A DNA stretch of 64,000 nucleotides from Acidobacteriota bacterium (GTDB lineage Bacteria > Acidobacteriota > Thermoanaerobaculia > Gp7-AA8): positions 434,001 through 498,000 of the forward strand of contig QHVT01000003.1 in assembly GCA_003223645.1 (NCBI GenBank), in the 5' to 3' direction. Shown piece by piece: positions 49,798 through 59,329 of this stretch (its first letter is position 1; each line of letters opens with the position of its first letter). Below the pieces are notes generated by a model, which did not search any database, was not told the origin of the DNA, and saw nothing but the letters and a program-made list of their open reading frames with translations. Both the position numbers and the translations under genes were made by a program.

Positions 49798-51564
49798 TCA
49801 GTTTGCAGCGATCGCCGTCTGCGCTTTGATCCAGCGCTCGATGCGCGCATCGAGGAGATCGAGCGGCAGGCTGCCGCCCGCGAGGATCTGGTCGTTGAAT
49901 GTGCGGACGTCGAATTTCGCGCCGAGTTGTTTCGACGCGCGAGCGCGCAGCTCGCGAATCTTCAGCTGGCCGATCTTGTAGCTGCAGGCCTGGCCGGGCC
50001 AGGAGATGTAGCGGTCGGTCTCGGATTGGATCGTCGGCTCGTCGACCGCGTGCGACTTGCGCATGAATTCGACGACTTGATCGCGGCTCCATCCCAGATC
50101 GTGAATGCCGGTGTCCACCACCAGACGCACGGCGCGGAACAGTTCCGAACGGAGACGTCCATAATCGGATCCCGGGTCCTGATAGAAGCCGACCTCCTTG
50201 CCCAATTCTTCTGCATACAGCGCCCAACCCTCGGTATACGCCGAGTTGCCGCCATGCTTGCGAAACTCGGGAAGTCCCTGAAGCGTCTGCTGCACGGATA
50301 GCTGCATGTGGTGGCCCGGGATTCCCTCGTGATAGGCGACGGCTTCGTCGTTGATGAAGGTGCGGCTCGCGAAATCGAAAACCGCGACCGAGACGCGGCC
50401 GGGTCGCTTCCCGTCCGGCGTGCCGGTTTGATAATGCGTCGCCGCGGCCTTCTGATAATCGGGAATCGCCTCGACGGTGACGGGTGCGGACGGGATGAGC
50501 GTGAAGAGCTGCGGCAGCTTCGGCTTCATCTGACGCACGTAGCGATCGAAATCGTCGACGATCGATTGTGCGGACGACGGTTTGTATTTCGGATCGGCTT
50601 CGAGGTGCTCGCGGAATGCGGCGAGATCCGCATAGCCGTTCGCCTTCGCCAGCGCGGTCATTTCTCCGACGATGCGATCGTATTCGCTCAGTCCGATCTT
50701 GTGGATTTCCTCGGGTGTCAGGTTCGTCGTCGTCAATCTCCGCAACGCGGCCTGATACCGCCGCTTGCCGCCGGGAAGGCTCTCGATCGAGAGCGTCGTC
50801 CTGCAATGCGGGGCGTACTCCGTGGTGACCCATTCGCCGAACTGCTTGTATGCGGGGAGGACTTCGTCCGCAACGGTCTTGGTGATCGAATCGGTGATCC
50901 GCTTCTTGTCGTCGTCGGAGAAGCTTGCCGGAATCTTCCTGATCGGGAGCAGGAACGGGTTCGCGGCAATGATTCCATTGCATTGCGCCGGAATCTTCTC
51001 CGCCAGGAACTTGACCAGGACCAGATGGTCCTTCACTCCGGCGCTCAGGACGTCTTCGGTATCGCGCAGCACCTTCGGGATCTGATGCAGGCGCGCAATG
51101 TAGTCGTCGTACTGCTTGACCGTCTCGAACGGCGCGGCGTTCGGGAGATCGGCGAGGCCGGTGTGAATGCCCCCTTGTGCGGTGAGCGGCATTTCATACC
51201 CTTTCAGGTTGAAATCGTCCGCGTTCTCCTGCAGATTGCGCAGAAACAAATCGTGCGAGGTGCGATCCTCTTCACTGAACCCGTCGGTTGAAATCGCCTT
51301 GATGCGCGCGAGAAACTTCGCGTTGATCTCGTGCCGCTGCATGACTCCGGCGAGCGACGCGTCGCCGAGCTTGTCGTTGTAACGGTAATCACCGACCGCG
51401 GTCGCCTGAGTAGGCGACAGCTTCAGATTCGTTTGCCACGATTCTTCGAAGAGCGCGTTCTGCGCCGCGAGTCTGGACTCGACGGAATTCGCCGCGGGCT
51501 TCTCCTGCGCGAACAGCGGCGAGACGGCGATCAAGGCGAGAAGGGGCAGAAGGCGGGTGCGCAT
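49798..51564 (-). CDS. DUF885-family secreted metallopeptidase-like protein
   Basis: This 588-residue protein has a signal peptide (MRTRLLPLLALIAVSPLFAQ), possibly cleaved after FAQ. The zinc motif HEGIPGHH is at 412-419, and the second part of the active site is NSAYTEGWALYAEELG. These features and the length define DUF885, a family related to M2/M32-type peptidases, with few characterised members. A divergent MarR-type regulator gene lies 115 bp away. The repeat array abuts its stop codon. Confidence 0.93.
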   Translation of the reverse strand: MRTRLLPLLALIAVSPLFAQEKPAANSVESRLAAQNALFEESWQTNLKLSPTQATAVGDYRYNDKLGDASLAGVMQRHEINAKFLARIKAISTDGFSEEDRTSHDLFLRNLQENADDFNLKGYEMPLTAQGGIHTGLADLPNAAPFETVKQYDDYIARLHQIPKVLRDTEDVLSAGVKDHLVLVKFLAEKIPAQCNGIIAANPFLLPIRKIPASFSDDDKKRITDSITKTVADEVLPAYKQFGEWVTTEYAPHCRTTLSIESLPGGKRRYQAALRRLTTTNLTPEEIHKIGLSEYDRIVGEMTALAKANGYADLAAFREHLEADPKYKPSSAQSIVDDFDRYVRQMKPKLPQLFTLIPSAPVTVEAIPDYQKAAATHYQTGTPDGKRPGRVSVAVFDFASRTFINDEAVAYHEGIPGHHMQLSVQQTLQGLPEFRKHGGNSAYTEGWALYAEELGKEVGFYQDPGSDYGRLRSELFRAVRLVVDTGIHDLGWSRDQVVEFMRKSHAVDEPTIQSETDRYISWPGQACSYKIGQLKIRELRARASKQLGAKFDVRTFNDQILAGGSLPLDLLDARIERWIKAQTAIAAN

Positions 51565-51643
51565 CGCGTGAGGGTAGCGAATGCCGAGGAATGCTCATGT
51601 TACGGAAAAGAAACGGCCACGATCCGGACTTGACGTCGCCGCG

Positions 51644-51680
51644 TTGTCATGTATTTGCACATCGCCATACAATCGTCGTG
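51644..51680 (+). promoter_or_regulatory. Strong promoter with GTG start 7 nt after the -10
   Basis: TTGTCA (51644-51649) and TACAAT (51668-51673) are separated by 18 nt. The GTG at 51680 coincides with the expected transcription start, so the regulator mRNA would be leaderless. Inverted TTGT..ATG/CAT.ACAA flanks could be an operator. Confidence 0.6.
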
Positions 51681-52153
51681 TGAAGCGCAGCAGGCAGGCC
51701 TCCCGTGACCCGTCGCGTGACGATTGCGTGGCCATGGCGCGCAACTGCCTCAGCGCGAGCCTCCGCCGGACCGAACGGGTCGTGACGCGTCATTACGACG
51801 GATATCTGGCCGAGTCGGGCCTCACCGCGGTCCAGCTCCCGATCCTGGCCATCATCGCCGCGACCGAGGAGCCGACGTTCCGGTTGCTGGCGGAGGAGCT
51901 CGACCTCGACCGCTCGACGCTCTCACGCAACCTGGCCCTGCTCCGCGGCCGCCGCCTGGTGAAAATCGAAGCGTCCTCCGGACCCAAGCCCGGTCTCATC
52001 GCCCTCACCGCCAAGGGAAAAGAAGCGCTGCGCCTCGCGCACGGTTGCTGGCGCGAAGCGCAAGCGGCTCTCGCCGATTCCGTTTCCTCTCCCACCCTCG
52101 ACGAGGCGATTCGAGTGCTCAAGAACCTCCGCCGCGCGATGCGCAGCCGTTGA
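51680..52153 (+). CDS. MarR-family transcriptional regulator
   Basis: This protein of 157 residues has the MarR fold: an N-terminal helix (ERVVTRHYDGYLAESGLTAV), the recognition region FRLLAEELDLDRSTLSRNLALL, and a wing GRRLVKIEASSGPKPGLIALT followed by dimer helices. GTG 51680 is chosen because it follows a good promoter. The frame extends further upstream, but that would run through the promoter. It diverges from the DUF885 gene and precedes the subtilase, either of which it may control. Confidence 0.88.
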   Translation: MKRSRQASRDPSRDDCVAMARNCLSASLRRTERVVTRHYDGYLAESGLTAVQLPILAIIAATEEPTFRLLAEELDLDRSTLSRNLALLRGRRLVKIEASSGPKPGLIALTAKGKEALRLAHGCWREAQAALADSVSSPTLDEAIRVLKNLRRAMRSR

Positions 52154-52350
52154 GCAGCAACCCGGCCTGTTGATGATGCGGCGCTGTGCCGGCACAGAAT
52201 CGTTTCCATATGTCCATGGCAATTCTCTGTGATGCATATACATTAGTAAACAGGTCGACCGCAAAGATCGGAATTGAAATCGATGAGAGTTCTGCGAGCT
52301 CGCTGTTCGTTCGAGCCGGCGTTTCAGCGCGTTCCAAATCGAGAGAAACC

Positions 52351-55300
52351 ATGATGACTAAACTACGCCGCTCGCTTTTCCCGTCGCTGTTCGCCATGTC
52401 CATCATGCTGCTGACCGTCACCGCCGTCGCGCAGAACAAGATCGTTCGCGCCGGCAAGGACAAGATCGAAAACGAGTACATCGTCGTCCTCCAGGACGAC
52501 GTCCTCCCGCAACAGGTGCCGGAGCTTGCCCGCCAGATCGCGAGCGCGCACGGCACACGCGCCGAGAAAATCTGGCAGTACACGATCAAAGCGTTCTTCG
52601 TCAGGATGAGCGAGGAGCGGGCGGAGCAGCTCAGCCGCCACCCGCTCGTCAAATACGTCGAAGAGAACGCGCGGTGGTATCTCTCCGCCAGTCAACAGAC
52701 GAACGTCAATTCCATCACGTGCGATCCGGCCGTCAACTGTCCGGTCGTCGACGACAATCGCCTGTGGCACCTCGACCGCGCGGACCAGAACTATGCGTCG
52801 TCCACGAACCGCTACTCGTATACGAGCGACGGAACGAACGTCACGGTGTACGTCGTCGATACCGGCGTCAATAAAAACCATCAGGAGTTTGCCGGCAGCG
52901 GACGCGTACAGGCCGGATTCAACGCGACGGGGGATCTGATACCGGCCGATGACCCGTGCATGGGCTTCGCCGCGCCGCTCAGTGTCCCTGCCCAACCTTA
53001 TGAACAGTCGCTGCTCAAGTCCGAGTTGCTCCTGAATGGTCACGGCACGGCCGTGGCCTCGGCGCTGGGCGGCAGACGTACGGGCATTGCGAAGAATGTC
53101 ACGATCGTCCCGATCAAAGTGGCCCCTTGCGATGGCAATTCCGGCCGCCAGCGCCAATCGAGCCATTTCTATCAACAGAACCAGATCATGTATCACTCTC
53201 CAAACAGCGGCGCCAATTCGGGGGTGATCTGGCGCGCCATGAATAGCGGCACGACGGCGGCCACCGATCCGGGAGACTGGCCTAATTTGGTTGGCACGGT
53301 GAGAGTCGACGGCACGATCACCTGGAAAGCGGTCCTGGACACCATTTCGACCACAGACACCATCATCGCTGGATTGGACTGGATTCTCTCGCCCTCCAAT
53401 CCGGGGCCGAAAAGCTACGCCGTGGTAACGCTGAGCACCTACAAGCTTGCAACGGACCTGCAAGCCTCCGGGGTCGAACAGTCGATCAAGAATCTTCTGG
53501 CGAACAACATCACCGTCATTGCGTCGGCGAACAATCAGAACGGCAATGCCTGTGATACCACCCCGGGCCGAATGTCGATCAACAATCCCGATTCCAATAT
53601 CGCCAACAACGTCATCACCGCGGGCGGCACGATGATCATCAACCGGCCGTGGACCGTCGATATCTCCGATGTCGGCGGCAATGTCGCCGACGGTCCGAAT
53701 CCCAACGGCTTTTATGGTCTCGAGCCCGCGTACGACTCGACGAAAGCAGTGCGTGATGGCCGCTGGATCTGCGGTGCCGGCGACTCATCGGAAATCTGCT
53801 CGAACACGACCGCTATTCAGTCGGGAAATCCGGGAAACTCCAGCAATTACTATTTTTTCCAAGGCGGCTCCAATGCCGGTCCATGCGTGACGCTGTTCGC
53901 GCCGGCGAAAAATCTGTTTGTCGCCTCGATCGGGAGCGCAAATAGCTATCGCGATGCGCGCGTCCGCGGAGGGCATGCCAGCGGTACGTCGTGGTCGGCG
54001 CCGATCGTCGCCGGATTCGCCGCGCGCCTCCTGCAGAACAACCCGACATTTACTCCCGTGCAAATGCGAACCGCGCTGCTGAACAACAGCGTCGGCACGC
54101 TCGACGCGGCGACGCTGAACACGTTCGATTATCAGGGACAGCCGATTTCCGGTACTCCCAACAAGCTGCTCAAGCTCAGCGACGTGAACATCACCAGCCA
54201 GCCCGTTTCCGTGACGAGCTCCGGACCGGCCACGCTCACCGTCATCGCCAGCGGTACCTCGGCGCTGTCCTATCAGTGGTACCAGGTGAGCTCCGGCTTC
54301 GATCTCGCGACCTACAACTACGGCGCGCACTCGTCCACGCCGATCGCGGGTGCGACCGCAAGCACGTTCACCGCGCCCGTGTCCTCGACTCCCAAATCGT
54401 ATTGGGTCCGGGTCACGAATGCCGGCGGCTCCGCGGACAGCACCATCGCGACGGTCACGCCGGGGCAGCAGTGCGTGGCCGGTATGATCACCCAGCAGCC
54501 GCAGTCGCAGACGATCATTCCGGGCGCCTCCGCCACCATCAGCGTCGCGGTCAGCGGCACCGGACCGTTCAATTATCAGTTCTATCAGGCGCCGGTCGGC
54601 TTCTACCAGAATCCTACCGGCATCAGCACGGCCACCATCAATACCGGCCCGCTGGTGACGACGAAGCAGTATTGGGCCGAGATCAACGATACCTGTCAGG
54701 GAACGCTCCTCCGCAGCGATGCAGCCGTCATTACGGTGCAATGCACGGCGGCTCCGATGATCACGCAGCAGCCGACGTCGCGGGTGACGTCCCCCGGCCA
54801 GTCGACGACGCTGAGCGTCAGTGCGACGCAGGCGGTGTCGTACCAGTGGTATCAGGGGAATTCCCCGTCGACAGCCACACCGATTTCGGGTGCGATCAAT
54901 TCGACGCTCACCGTGGCGCCGCAATCGACGACGAATTACTGGGTGCGCGTGATGAACGGGTGCGGCAACGCCGACAGCGTGACTGCGACCGTTTGTGTCC
55001 TGCCCGGGATCACCGCGCAGCCTACGCCGCGCATCATCAATCCCGGCCAATCGACGACGCTGACCGTGACAGCCATCAACGCCACCTCTTATCAGTGGTA
55101 TCAGGGAACGGCTCCGTCGACGGCGACGCCGGTCGGCACCAACAGTAATTCGCTCACCGTGACGCCGGCGGCGACGACCAGCTACTGGGTACGCGTGAGC
55201 AATTCCTGCGGATCGGTCGACAGCAACACCGTGGTCGTCACGGTCGCACCGGCTCAGCCGCCGCAGATCACGCGGCTTCAATCGGCATCTTCGCTGGCGA

Positions 55301-55887
55301 ATTCACAGACGAGCATCACCGCCAACTGGCCCCAGCCGACGCAGGCGGGCACGTTCCTCGTCGCAGTGGTCTCCGTGTGGCTGGATCCGTACGCGAATTT
55401 CACCGCCCCTGCCGGATGGTCCCACGCCGTGACGTCGGAGTGGAACAACGTCAAGGTCGCGATCTACTACCGCCCCAACAATCCCGGCGCGCGAACTTCC
55501 GAGACGTTCACCTGTTCGCCCGGCTATCACGACATGACGCTCTACATCCTCGAGTACGCCGGCATCGCGGCGACGAATCCGCTCGACAAGACGGCCCTCA
55601 ACGGCGCCGCCACGAACAATGGCTACGTCCAGACGGGATTCACGGCCAACACGACCCAGGCGAAGGAGCTGGTGATCACCGCGCTGACGACCTACACGCA
55701 GACCGAGTTCACCACCACCCCCGCGGACGGTTACACCGAGGTCTATGACCAGTACATGCTGTACCACCTGACGACGGCCATGTACGAGAAGATCACGACG
55801 GCGATCGGCTCCTACGGCCACGGCGCCACGGTGGGCGTACCCGCCGAATATGTGGGCGCGGTCGCCACATTCAAAGGCGCGAACTGA
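52351..55887 (+). CDS. Secreted subtilisin-like serine protease with Ig-like repeats
   Basis: This 1178-residue protein has a signal peptide (LFAMSIMLLTVTAVAQ). An I9 propeptide (ENEYIVVLQDDV to LVKYVEENARWYL) and an S8 catalytic domain follow, with Asp170 (YVVDTGV), His231 (NGHGTAVASALGG) and Ser547 (GTSWSAP). Between His and Ser there is an extra segment at about 262-335 (QRQSSHFYQQNQ to VDGTITWKAV) that resembles a phage-tail or carbohydrate-binding module. Three to four Ig-like repeats (SYQWYQGNSPSTATP, SYQWYQGTAPSTATP, YWVRV) and a beta-rich C-terminal domain follow. ATG 52351 begins MMTKLRRS. Confidence 0.93.
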   Translation: MMTKLRRSLFPSLFAMSIMLLTVTAVAQNKIVRAGKDKIENEYIVVLQDDVLPQQVPELARQIASAHGTRAEKIWQYTIKAFFVRMSEERAEQLSRHPLVKYVEENARWYLSASQQTNVNSITCDPAVNCPVVDDNRLWHLDRADQNYASSTNRYSYTSDGTNVTVYVVDTGVNKNHQEFAGSGRVQAGFNATGDLIPADDPCMGFAAPLSVPAQPYEQSLLKSELLLNGHGTAVASALGGRRTGIAKNVTIVPIKVAPCDGNSGRQRQSSHFYQQNQIMYHSPNSGANSGVIWRAMNSGTTAATDPGDWPNLVGTVRVDGTITWKAVLDTISTTDTIIAGLDWILSPSNPGPKSYAVVTLSTYKLATDLQASGVEQSIKNLLANNITVIASANNQNGNACDTTPGRMSINNPDSNIANNVITAGGTMIINRPWTVDISDVGGNVADGPNPNGFYGLEPAYDSTKAVRDGRWICGAGDSSEICSNTTAIQSGNPGNSSNYYFFQGGSNAGPCVTLFAPAKNLFVASIGSANSYRDARVRGGHASGTSWSAPIVAGFAARLLQNNPTFTPVQMRTALLNNSVGTLDAATLNTFDYQGQPISGTPNKLLKLSDVNITSQPVSVTSSGPATLTVIASGTSALSYQWYQVSSGFDLATYNYGAHSSTPIAGATASTFTAPVSSTPKSYWVRVTNAGGSADSTIATVTPGQQCVAGMITQQPQSQTIIPGASATISVAVSGTGPFNYQFYQAPVGFYQNPTGISTATINTGPLVTTKQYWAEINDTCQGTLLRSDAAVITVQCTAAPMITQQPTSRVTSPGQSTTLSVSATQAVSYQWYQGNSPSTATPISGAINSTLTVAPQSTTNYWVRVMNGCGNADSVTATVCVLPGITAQPTPRIINPGQSTTLTVTAINATSYQWYQGTAPSTATPVGTNSNSLTVTPAATTSYWVRVSNSCGSVDSNTVVVTVAPAQPPQITRLQSASSLANSQTSITANWPQPTQAGTFLVAVVSVWLDPYANFTAPAGWSHAVTSEWNNVKVAIYYRPNNPGARTSETFTCSPGYHDMTLYILEYAGIAATNPLDKTALNGAATNNGYVQTGFTANTTQAKELVITALTTYTQTEFTTTPADGYTEVYDQYMLYHLTTAMYEKITTAIGSYGHGATVGVPAEYVGAVATFKGAN

Positions 55888-55901
55888 GACACATCACAAA
55901 C

Positions 55902-55929
55902 CGCCGCCGCGTCTAACGACGCGGCGGCG
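55902..55929. terminator. Bidirectional terminator hairpin
   Basis: CGCCGCCGCGTC-TAAC-GACGCGGCGGCG is a perfect 12 bp stem with a 4 nt loop, placed between the convergent subtilase and YCII genes. It is followed by TTCGGATTT on the plus strand and by GGTTTGTG on the minus strand. Confidence 0.8.
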
Positions 55930-55937
55930 TTCGGATT

Positions 55938-56294
55938 TCACTCCGGAGCGGGAAAAAACAGCAGCTCGCGCACCTCACCCACCGTATCGCAGGCGATGGC
56001 GCCCTTGCGCGCCCACGCCAGTGCCTCGTCCATATTGGCGGCCTCCAGAATCCAAAAGCCGCCCATGTGCTCTTTGGTCTCGGTGTACGGTCCGTCGGTG
56101 ACGAGCACTTTACCGTCGGACTGCTTCCGCACCGTCCTGGCGTCGGCGGCCGGGGCAATCCCGCAAGCGAACTTCCTGATGCCGGCGGCAATCATCTCGC
56201 GGTTGAGCGCATGGATCTCTTCGATCATCGCTTCGGTGACGGTGGACGGGTCAAAGTCGTCGGGCATGTAATTCGCGATCAGGTACTGAGGCAT
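55938..56294 (-). CDS. YCII/DGPF-domain protein
   Basis: This 118-residue protein has the YCII-related signature VLVTDGPYTETKEHMGGFWILEAANMDEAL (the DGPF-like DGPY is present) and a C-terminal VRELLFFPAPE. GGAGAAG upstream supports ATG 56294. Small YCII proteins are typically encoded beside ECF sigma factors of the ECF42 group, which is the case here (85 nt downstream of the sigma gene). The biochemical role is unknown; a sensor or partner of the sigma factor is inference. Confidence 0.92.
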   Translation of the reverse strand: MPQYLIANYMPDDFDPSTVTEAMIEEIHALNREMIAAGIRKFACGIAPAADARTVRKQSDGKVLVTDGPYTETKEHMGGFWILEAANMDEALAWARKGAIACDTVGEVRELLFFPAPE

Positions 56295-56378
56295 GAATTC
56301 TTCTCCTTCACGTTTCGTGGTGACTGCGTTTGCCCTGTAGTCGTCGGGGAGACCGGAAATCGACAGCCACTCCAACTT

Positions 56379-57641
56379 TTATTTCAGCTGGCGAATCCGC
56401 GCTTGCAGGAATTGCCGCTCCGGCTCCTGTTGCGTCAGCGCCAGAGCTTTCTCATAAGAAGACCGGGCCTCGGCCGTCCTGCCGAGTCTGCGGTACATCT
56501 CGGCACGGGCGGAATGCGCCAGGTAGTAATTCGTCAATTCGCCATGTTCCAGCAGCGCATCGATCTGCGTCAGACCGGCTGCCGGACCATCGCACATGGC
56601 AATGGCCACGGCACGGTTGAGATAGACGACCGGCGAAGGCTGGATTCGCAGCAACTGGTTGTAAAGCGCAACAATCTGCCGCCAGTCCGTCGCAGCCGCC
56701 GATTCCGCCTCTGCATGGACGACGGCAATCGCAGCCTGCAGGGTGTAATGGCCGAAGCGGCGGGTTTTCAGCGCTTTCTCCACCAAGGCCACTCCCTCCG
56801 CGATCTGTTCGCGGTTCCAAAGCGCGCGGTCTTGATGCTCCAGCAAAATGAGCTCTCCGGCCGGCGAGGTCCGCGCCGCGCGGCGGGATTCCTGCAGCAA
56901 CATCAGAGCAAGCAGCCCAAGGACTTCCGCCTCCGGCTGGAGCTCGGTCAGCAGCCGCCCCAACCGAATCGCCTCGCCGGTCAGCTCGGGCCGCGTGACC
57001 TCCGCTCCCGCCGCGGCCGAATAGCCCTCGTTGAAGACGAGATAGACGACGTGAAGCACCGCGTCCAGCCGCTCCGGCAATTCCTGCGGCGCCGGCACCT
57101 CGTAGGGAATCGGCGTCTCGCGAATCTTTGCCTTGGCGCGCACGATGCGCTGAGCGAGCGTCGCCGGCGTCACGAGAAATGTGCGAGCGATTTCTTCCGT
57201 GGTCAGACCGCAGACTTCGCGAAGGGTGAGCGCAACCTGCCCCTCCAGAGGCAGAGCGGGATGGCAGCAGGTGAAGATCAGGCGAAGGCGATCGTCCTCG
57301 ATCTCTTCCTCTCCGGTCTCTTCATTCCCGCCGGAAGCGTCGTGGACGCGCGATTCCATGTGCGCAACAAGATCTCGCTGCGCCCCGTCGAAGCGCGCGC
57401 GCCGGCGGATCCCGTCGATGGCCTTGAAGCGTGCCGTTGAAATCAGCCAGGGACGCGGCTTCTCCGGAATCCCGGTCTGCGCCCACGATTCCAGAGCGGC
57501 GGCGAATGCCTCATGCATGGCCTCTTCGGCGAGATCCAGATCCCCGAGGAGACGCACCAGCGTCGCCAGAACCCGCCCCGATTCCGAGCGGTAAAGGGTT
57601 TCGATGGTTTTGCTGAGCTGTTCGGGTGGGGGTGGCGGCAT
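56379..57641 (-). CDS. ECF sigma factor with C-terminal TPR-like extension (ECF42 type)
   Basis: This protein of about 420 residues has sigma region 2 (LLGDLDLAEEAMHEAFAAAL and PRPWLISTARFKAIDGIRRR) and region 4 (LTLREVCGLTTEEIARTFLV, TPATLAQRIVRAKAKIR). A long C-terminal extension (IPYEVPAPQELPERLDAVLH, VYLVFNEGYSA, then LNRAVAIAMCDGPAAGL and YYLAHSARAEMYRRLG) is the hallmark of ECF42 factors. These lack a classical anti-sigma and work with YCII-type proteins. ATG 57641 was chosen over a TTG at 57677. It likely drives its own YCII-containing operon. Confidence 0.92.
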   Translation of the reverse strand: MPPPPPEQLSKTIETLYRSESGRVLATLVRLLGDLDLAEEAMHEAFAAALESWAQTGIPEKPRPWLISTARFKAIDGIRRRARFDGAQRDLVAHMESRVHDASGGNEETGEEEIEDDRLRLIFTCCHPALPLEGQVALTLREVCGLTTEEIARTFLVTPATLAQRIVRAKAKIRETPIPYEVPAPQELPERLDAVLHVVYLVFNEGYSAAAGAEVTRPELTGEAIRLGRLLTELQPEAEVLGLLALMLLQESRRAARTSPAGELILLEHQDRALWNREQIAEGVALVEKALKTRRFGHYTLQAAIAVVHAEAESAAATDWRQIVALYNQLLRIQPSPVVYLNRAVAIAMCDGPAAGLTQIDALLEHGELTNYYLAHSARAEMYRRLGRTAEARSSYEKALALTQQEPERQFLQARIRQLK

Positions 57642-57845
57642 CGACGGCACGCTACCAAAGGGGAGGCTGCCGTACAACGGCGCTCGGGCTTACCTGGGCG
57701 CAAAGCACGATGAACCGCCACCTTCAAACCGCCAAAGCGCTCGCCGATATCACGCGCTGCTTCCGCTTCCACGGCCAACGCCACACTTTCGCAGCACCCT
57801 TGCAAGTGGGAGAAGCCGCCGCTCCGTCTTGTGGCGAAGCGGTGT

Positions 57846-57998
57846 CTAACATCCTCGGTGTACTACACGTGCGGACCGGCCGCGCCGCACTGCTCCACGC
57901 CTGGTGCGCACGTGGCCACTACGGGCGGGATCATCGCTGCGATGCTTGCCCACGGCTATTCCGTCGAGGACGTGCGGAAACACGATCTCGATCTCCTT
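57846..57998 (+). pseudogene. Possible remnant of a DUF433-type antitoxin gene
   Basis: In one frame the sequence reads ATTGGIIAAMLAHGYSVEDVRKHDLDLL, close to the core of DUF433 proteins (VxxIxxMLAxGxSxEDILxxYPxL). The preceding residues YTCGPAAPHCSTPGAH look like a mutated CGGRP-x-RGTR segment needing small indels. The frame then runs into antisense of the nuclease fragment. No start or ribosome-binding site is seen. DUF433 proteins are usually antitoxins, so this may be the relic of a toxin-antitoxin pair. Confidence 0.35.
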
Positions 57999-58359
57999 CC
58001 AAAGGAGTGGATTCCCTCGACTCTGCCGCCAGCCACGATGGTTGCGACGTCGTCCTTGATCTTTGGCGCGATCACCTGCTGGAGGAAACATGCAAAGACA
58101 AGCGGACGAGGAGAGACGAGTCCGATAAAATGCGAGTTGTCTCCCACTGGATGCTGGTCGAGGTACGTCCGATAAGTTTCGAAGTCGCGGCCCTGATCGC
58201 CTCCAGCAGCAACGGGACCGGTTGCAGGCGGGATGTTTGAGCAGATGCGCTGCCGCGTAGGTGACGACACAAGTGCTTGAACTGATGGTGCGCGTTCTCC
58301 GCGTGTAGTTGACTGAGCTGATACCGAATCTGCTTTCGTAAGCTCTCAAGGTCCGTCAT
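57999..58359 (-). pseudogene. Truncated, frameshifted N-terminus of a restriction-like nuclease
   Basis: The 5' end MTDLESLRKQIRYQLSQLHA then ENAHHQFKHLCRHL (frame 1, from 58359) continues in another frame as ICSNIPPATGPVAAGGDQGR, DFETYRTYLDQHP and IAPKIKDDVATIVAGGRVEGIHSF, then breaks off near 58000. The GGDxGRDFE segment and the KIKDDVATI helix match the N-terminal Mrr-like/PD-(D/E)XK-like domain that I recall from large ATPase-linked hypothetical proteins near defence genes. There is one internal frameshift near 58255, and the rest of the gene is missing. Confidence 0.6.
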
Positions 58360-58384
58360 GAGCGATCACGGCGAGATTCGTATG

Positions 58385-59329
58385 CTAGGTTGCCGGCCCG
58401 AGGAATTTGTCTCCGTTGAAGTGGATCATGTGGTCTGGGTTCTCGGCGATCCAGACCTCCGTCTCCCACGCGATATTGTCGATGTGCCGGCGGAACTCCT
58501 TGAAGTCCGGGAAGGCGGAGACGTAGATCCGTTCGGCTGTGCATGACTTGAGCGCACGCTCCATTTCGAGCTTGCGCTTGGGCGAGACCGGGCCGTGCGA
58601 GGTGACGGCTTCGATGAGGAAGAGCCAGTTCCGTGACTTGTCGTAGAGAACAATGTCCGGAAGCTTGTCGTGCTTCGTGATCGGCACACACAGCTTGCGT
58701 AGCGCGTCCTCTTCAAGGATGAGCGTCTTCTTTGCCGTGTCGCCGAAGTAGAGGATCGTGGAGCCGGGCACGAAGCGTGCGGCAAATTCGCCGACGACGG
58801 CTGCTTGCACTTGGTTGTGCTTTCCCGGTGAGAGCGTGAACTTCCTTCCGTCCGCGAGCTTCACGGGCACGAGGTGCATGCGCTTGCTCGCCGTGTAGAC
58901 CGCGAGCAGGCTGCCGTGGCTCTCCCGAAAGGCCGCTGCCTCCGCTGCGAACTGCTTCGTGCCGTAGCTGCGAATCACCTCGAGCGCGCTATTCGACAGC
59001 GCGTATTGCGTGTTCGGACTATTTGTCGCGAGATCATCGGCATTGCGATCGACGACGCGCGCCTGTTCGAACTGATGGATGGCCTGACGCCTGAAGGTCT
59101 CGCGCGTGTTCTCCTTGTACGGCTCGATGCCGGCGGGCACGCGGTACTTCGCATTCGTAAAGACGATCATGTCGTGAATGCGCAGAGGGCGTCGTTCGGC
59201 CGCGGACCAGCGTGATCGTTCGCGCATACCGGCGAGCGCGAGGAGCGTGTACGCTGCGACGTCGTTCTGCTGCTTGGGTGGAAGCCCGAGCGCTTTCAGG
59301 ATTTCCTTCGCGTCCTCAAGTTTCGCCAT
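58385..59329 (-). CDS. BsuBI/PstI-like type II restriction endonuclease
   Basis: This 314-residue protein is about the size I recall for BsuBI. The N-terminal helical domain has EILKALGLPPKQQNDVAAYT and LALAGM. The C-terminal nuclease domain has KHDKLPDIVLYDKSRNWLFL and IEAVTSHGPVSPKRKLEME, giving a PD (224-225) and Glu240 as candidate metal ligands. The family recognises CTGCAG in its type members; specificity here is untested. ATG 59329 gives a 14 nt overlap with the methyltransferase gene; an upstream ATG at 59371 would lengthen the overlap. The gene looks intact in a region of broken genes. Confidence 0.9.
   Translation of the reverse strand: MAKLEDAKEILKALGLPPKQQNDVAAYTLLALAGMRERSRWSAAERRPLRIHDMIVFTNAKYRVPAGIEPYKENTRETFRRQAIHQFEQARVVDRNADDLATNSPNTQYALSNSALEVIRSYGTKQFAAEAAAFRESHGSLLAVYTASKRMHLVPVKLADGRKFTLSPGKHNQVQAAVVGEFAARFVPGSTILYFGDTAKKTLILEEDALRKLCVPITKHDKLPDIVLYDKSRNWLFLIEAVTSHGPVSPKRKLEMERALKSCTAERIYVSAFPDFKEFRRHIDNIAWETEVWIAENPDHMIHFNGDKFLGPAT

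Noticed and set aside
57720-57846. Phage integrase remnant, suggested by RFHGQRHTFA in a plus-strand frame
   Set aside because: Only one short motif resembles the recombinase box; no further integrase segments or Tyr region occur in any frame.
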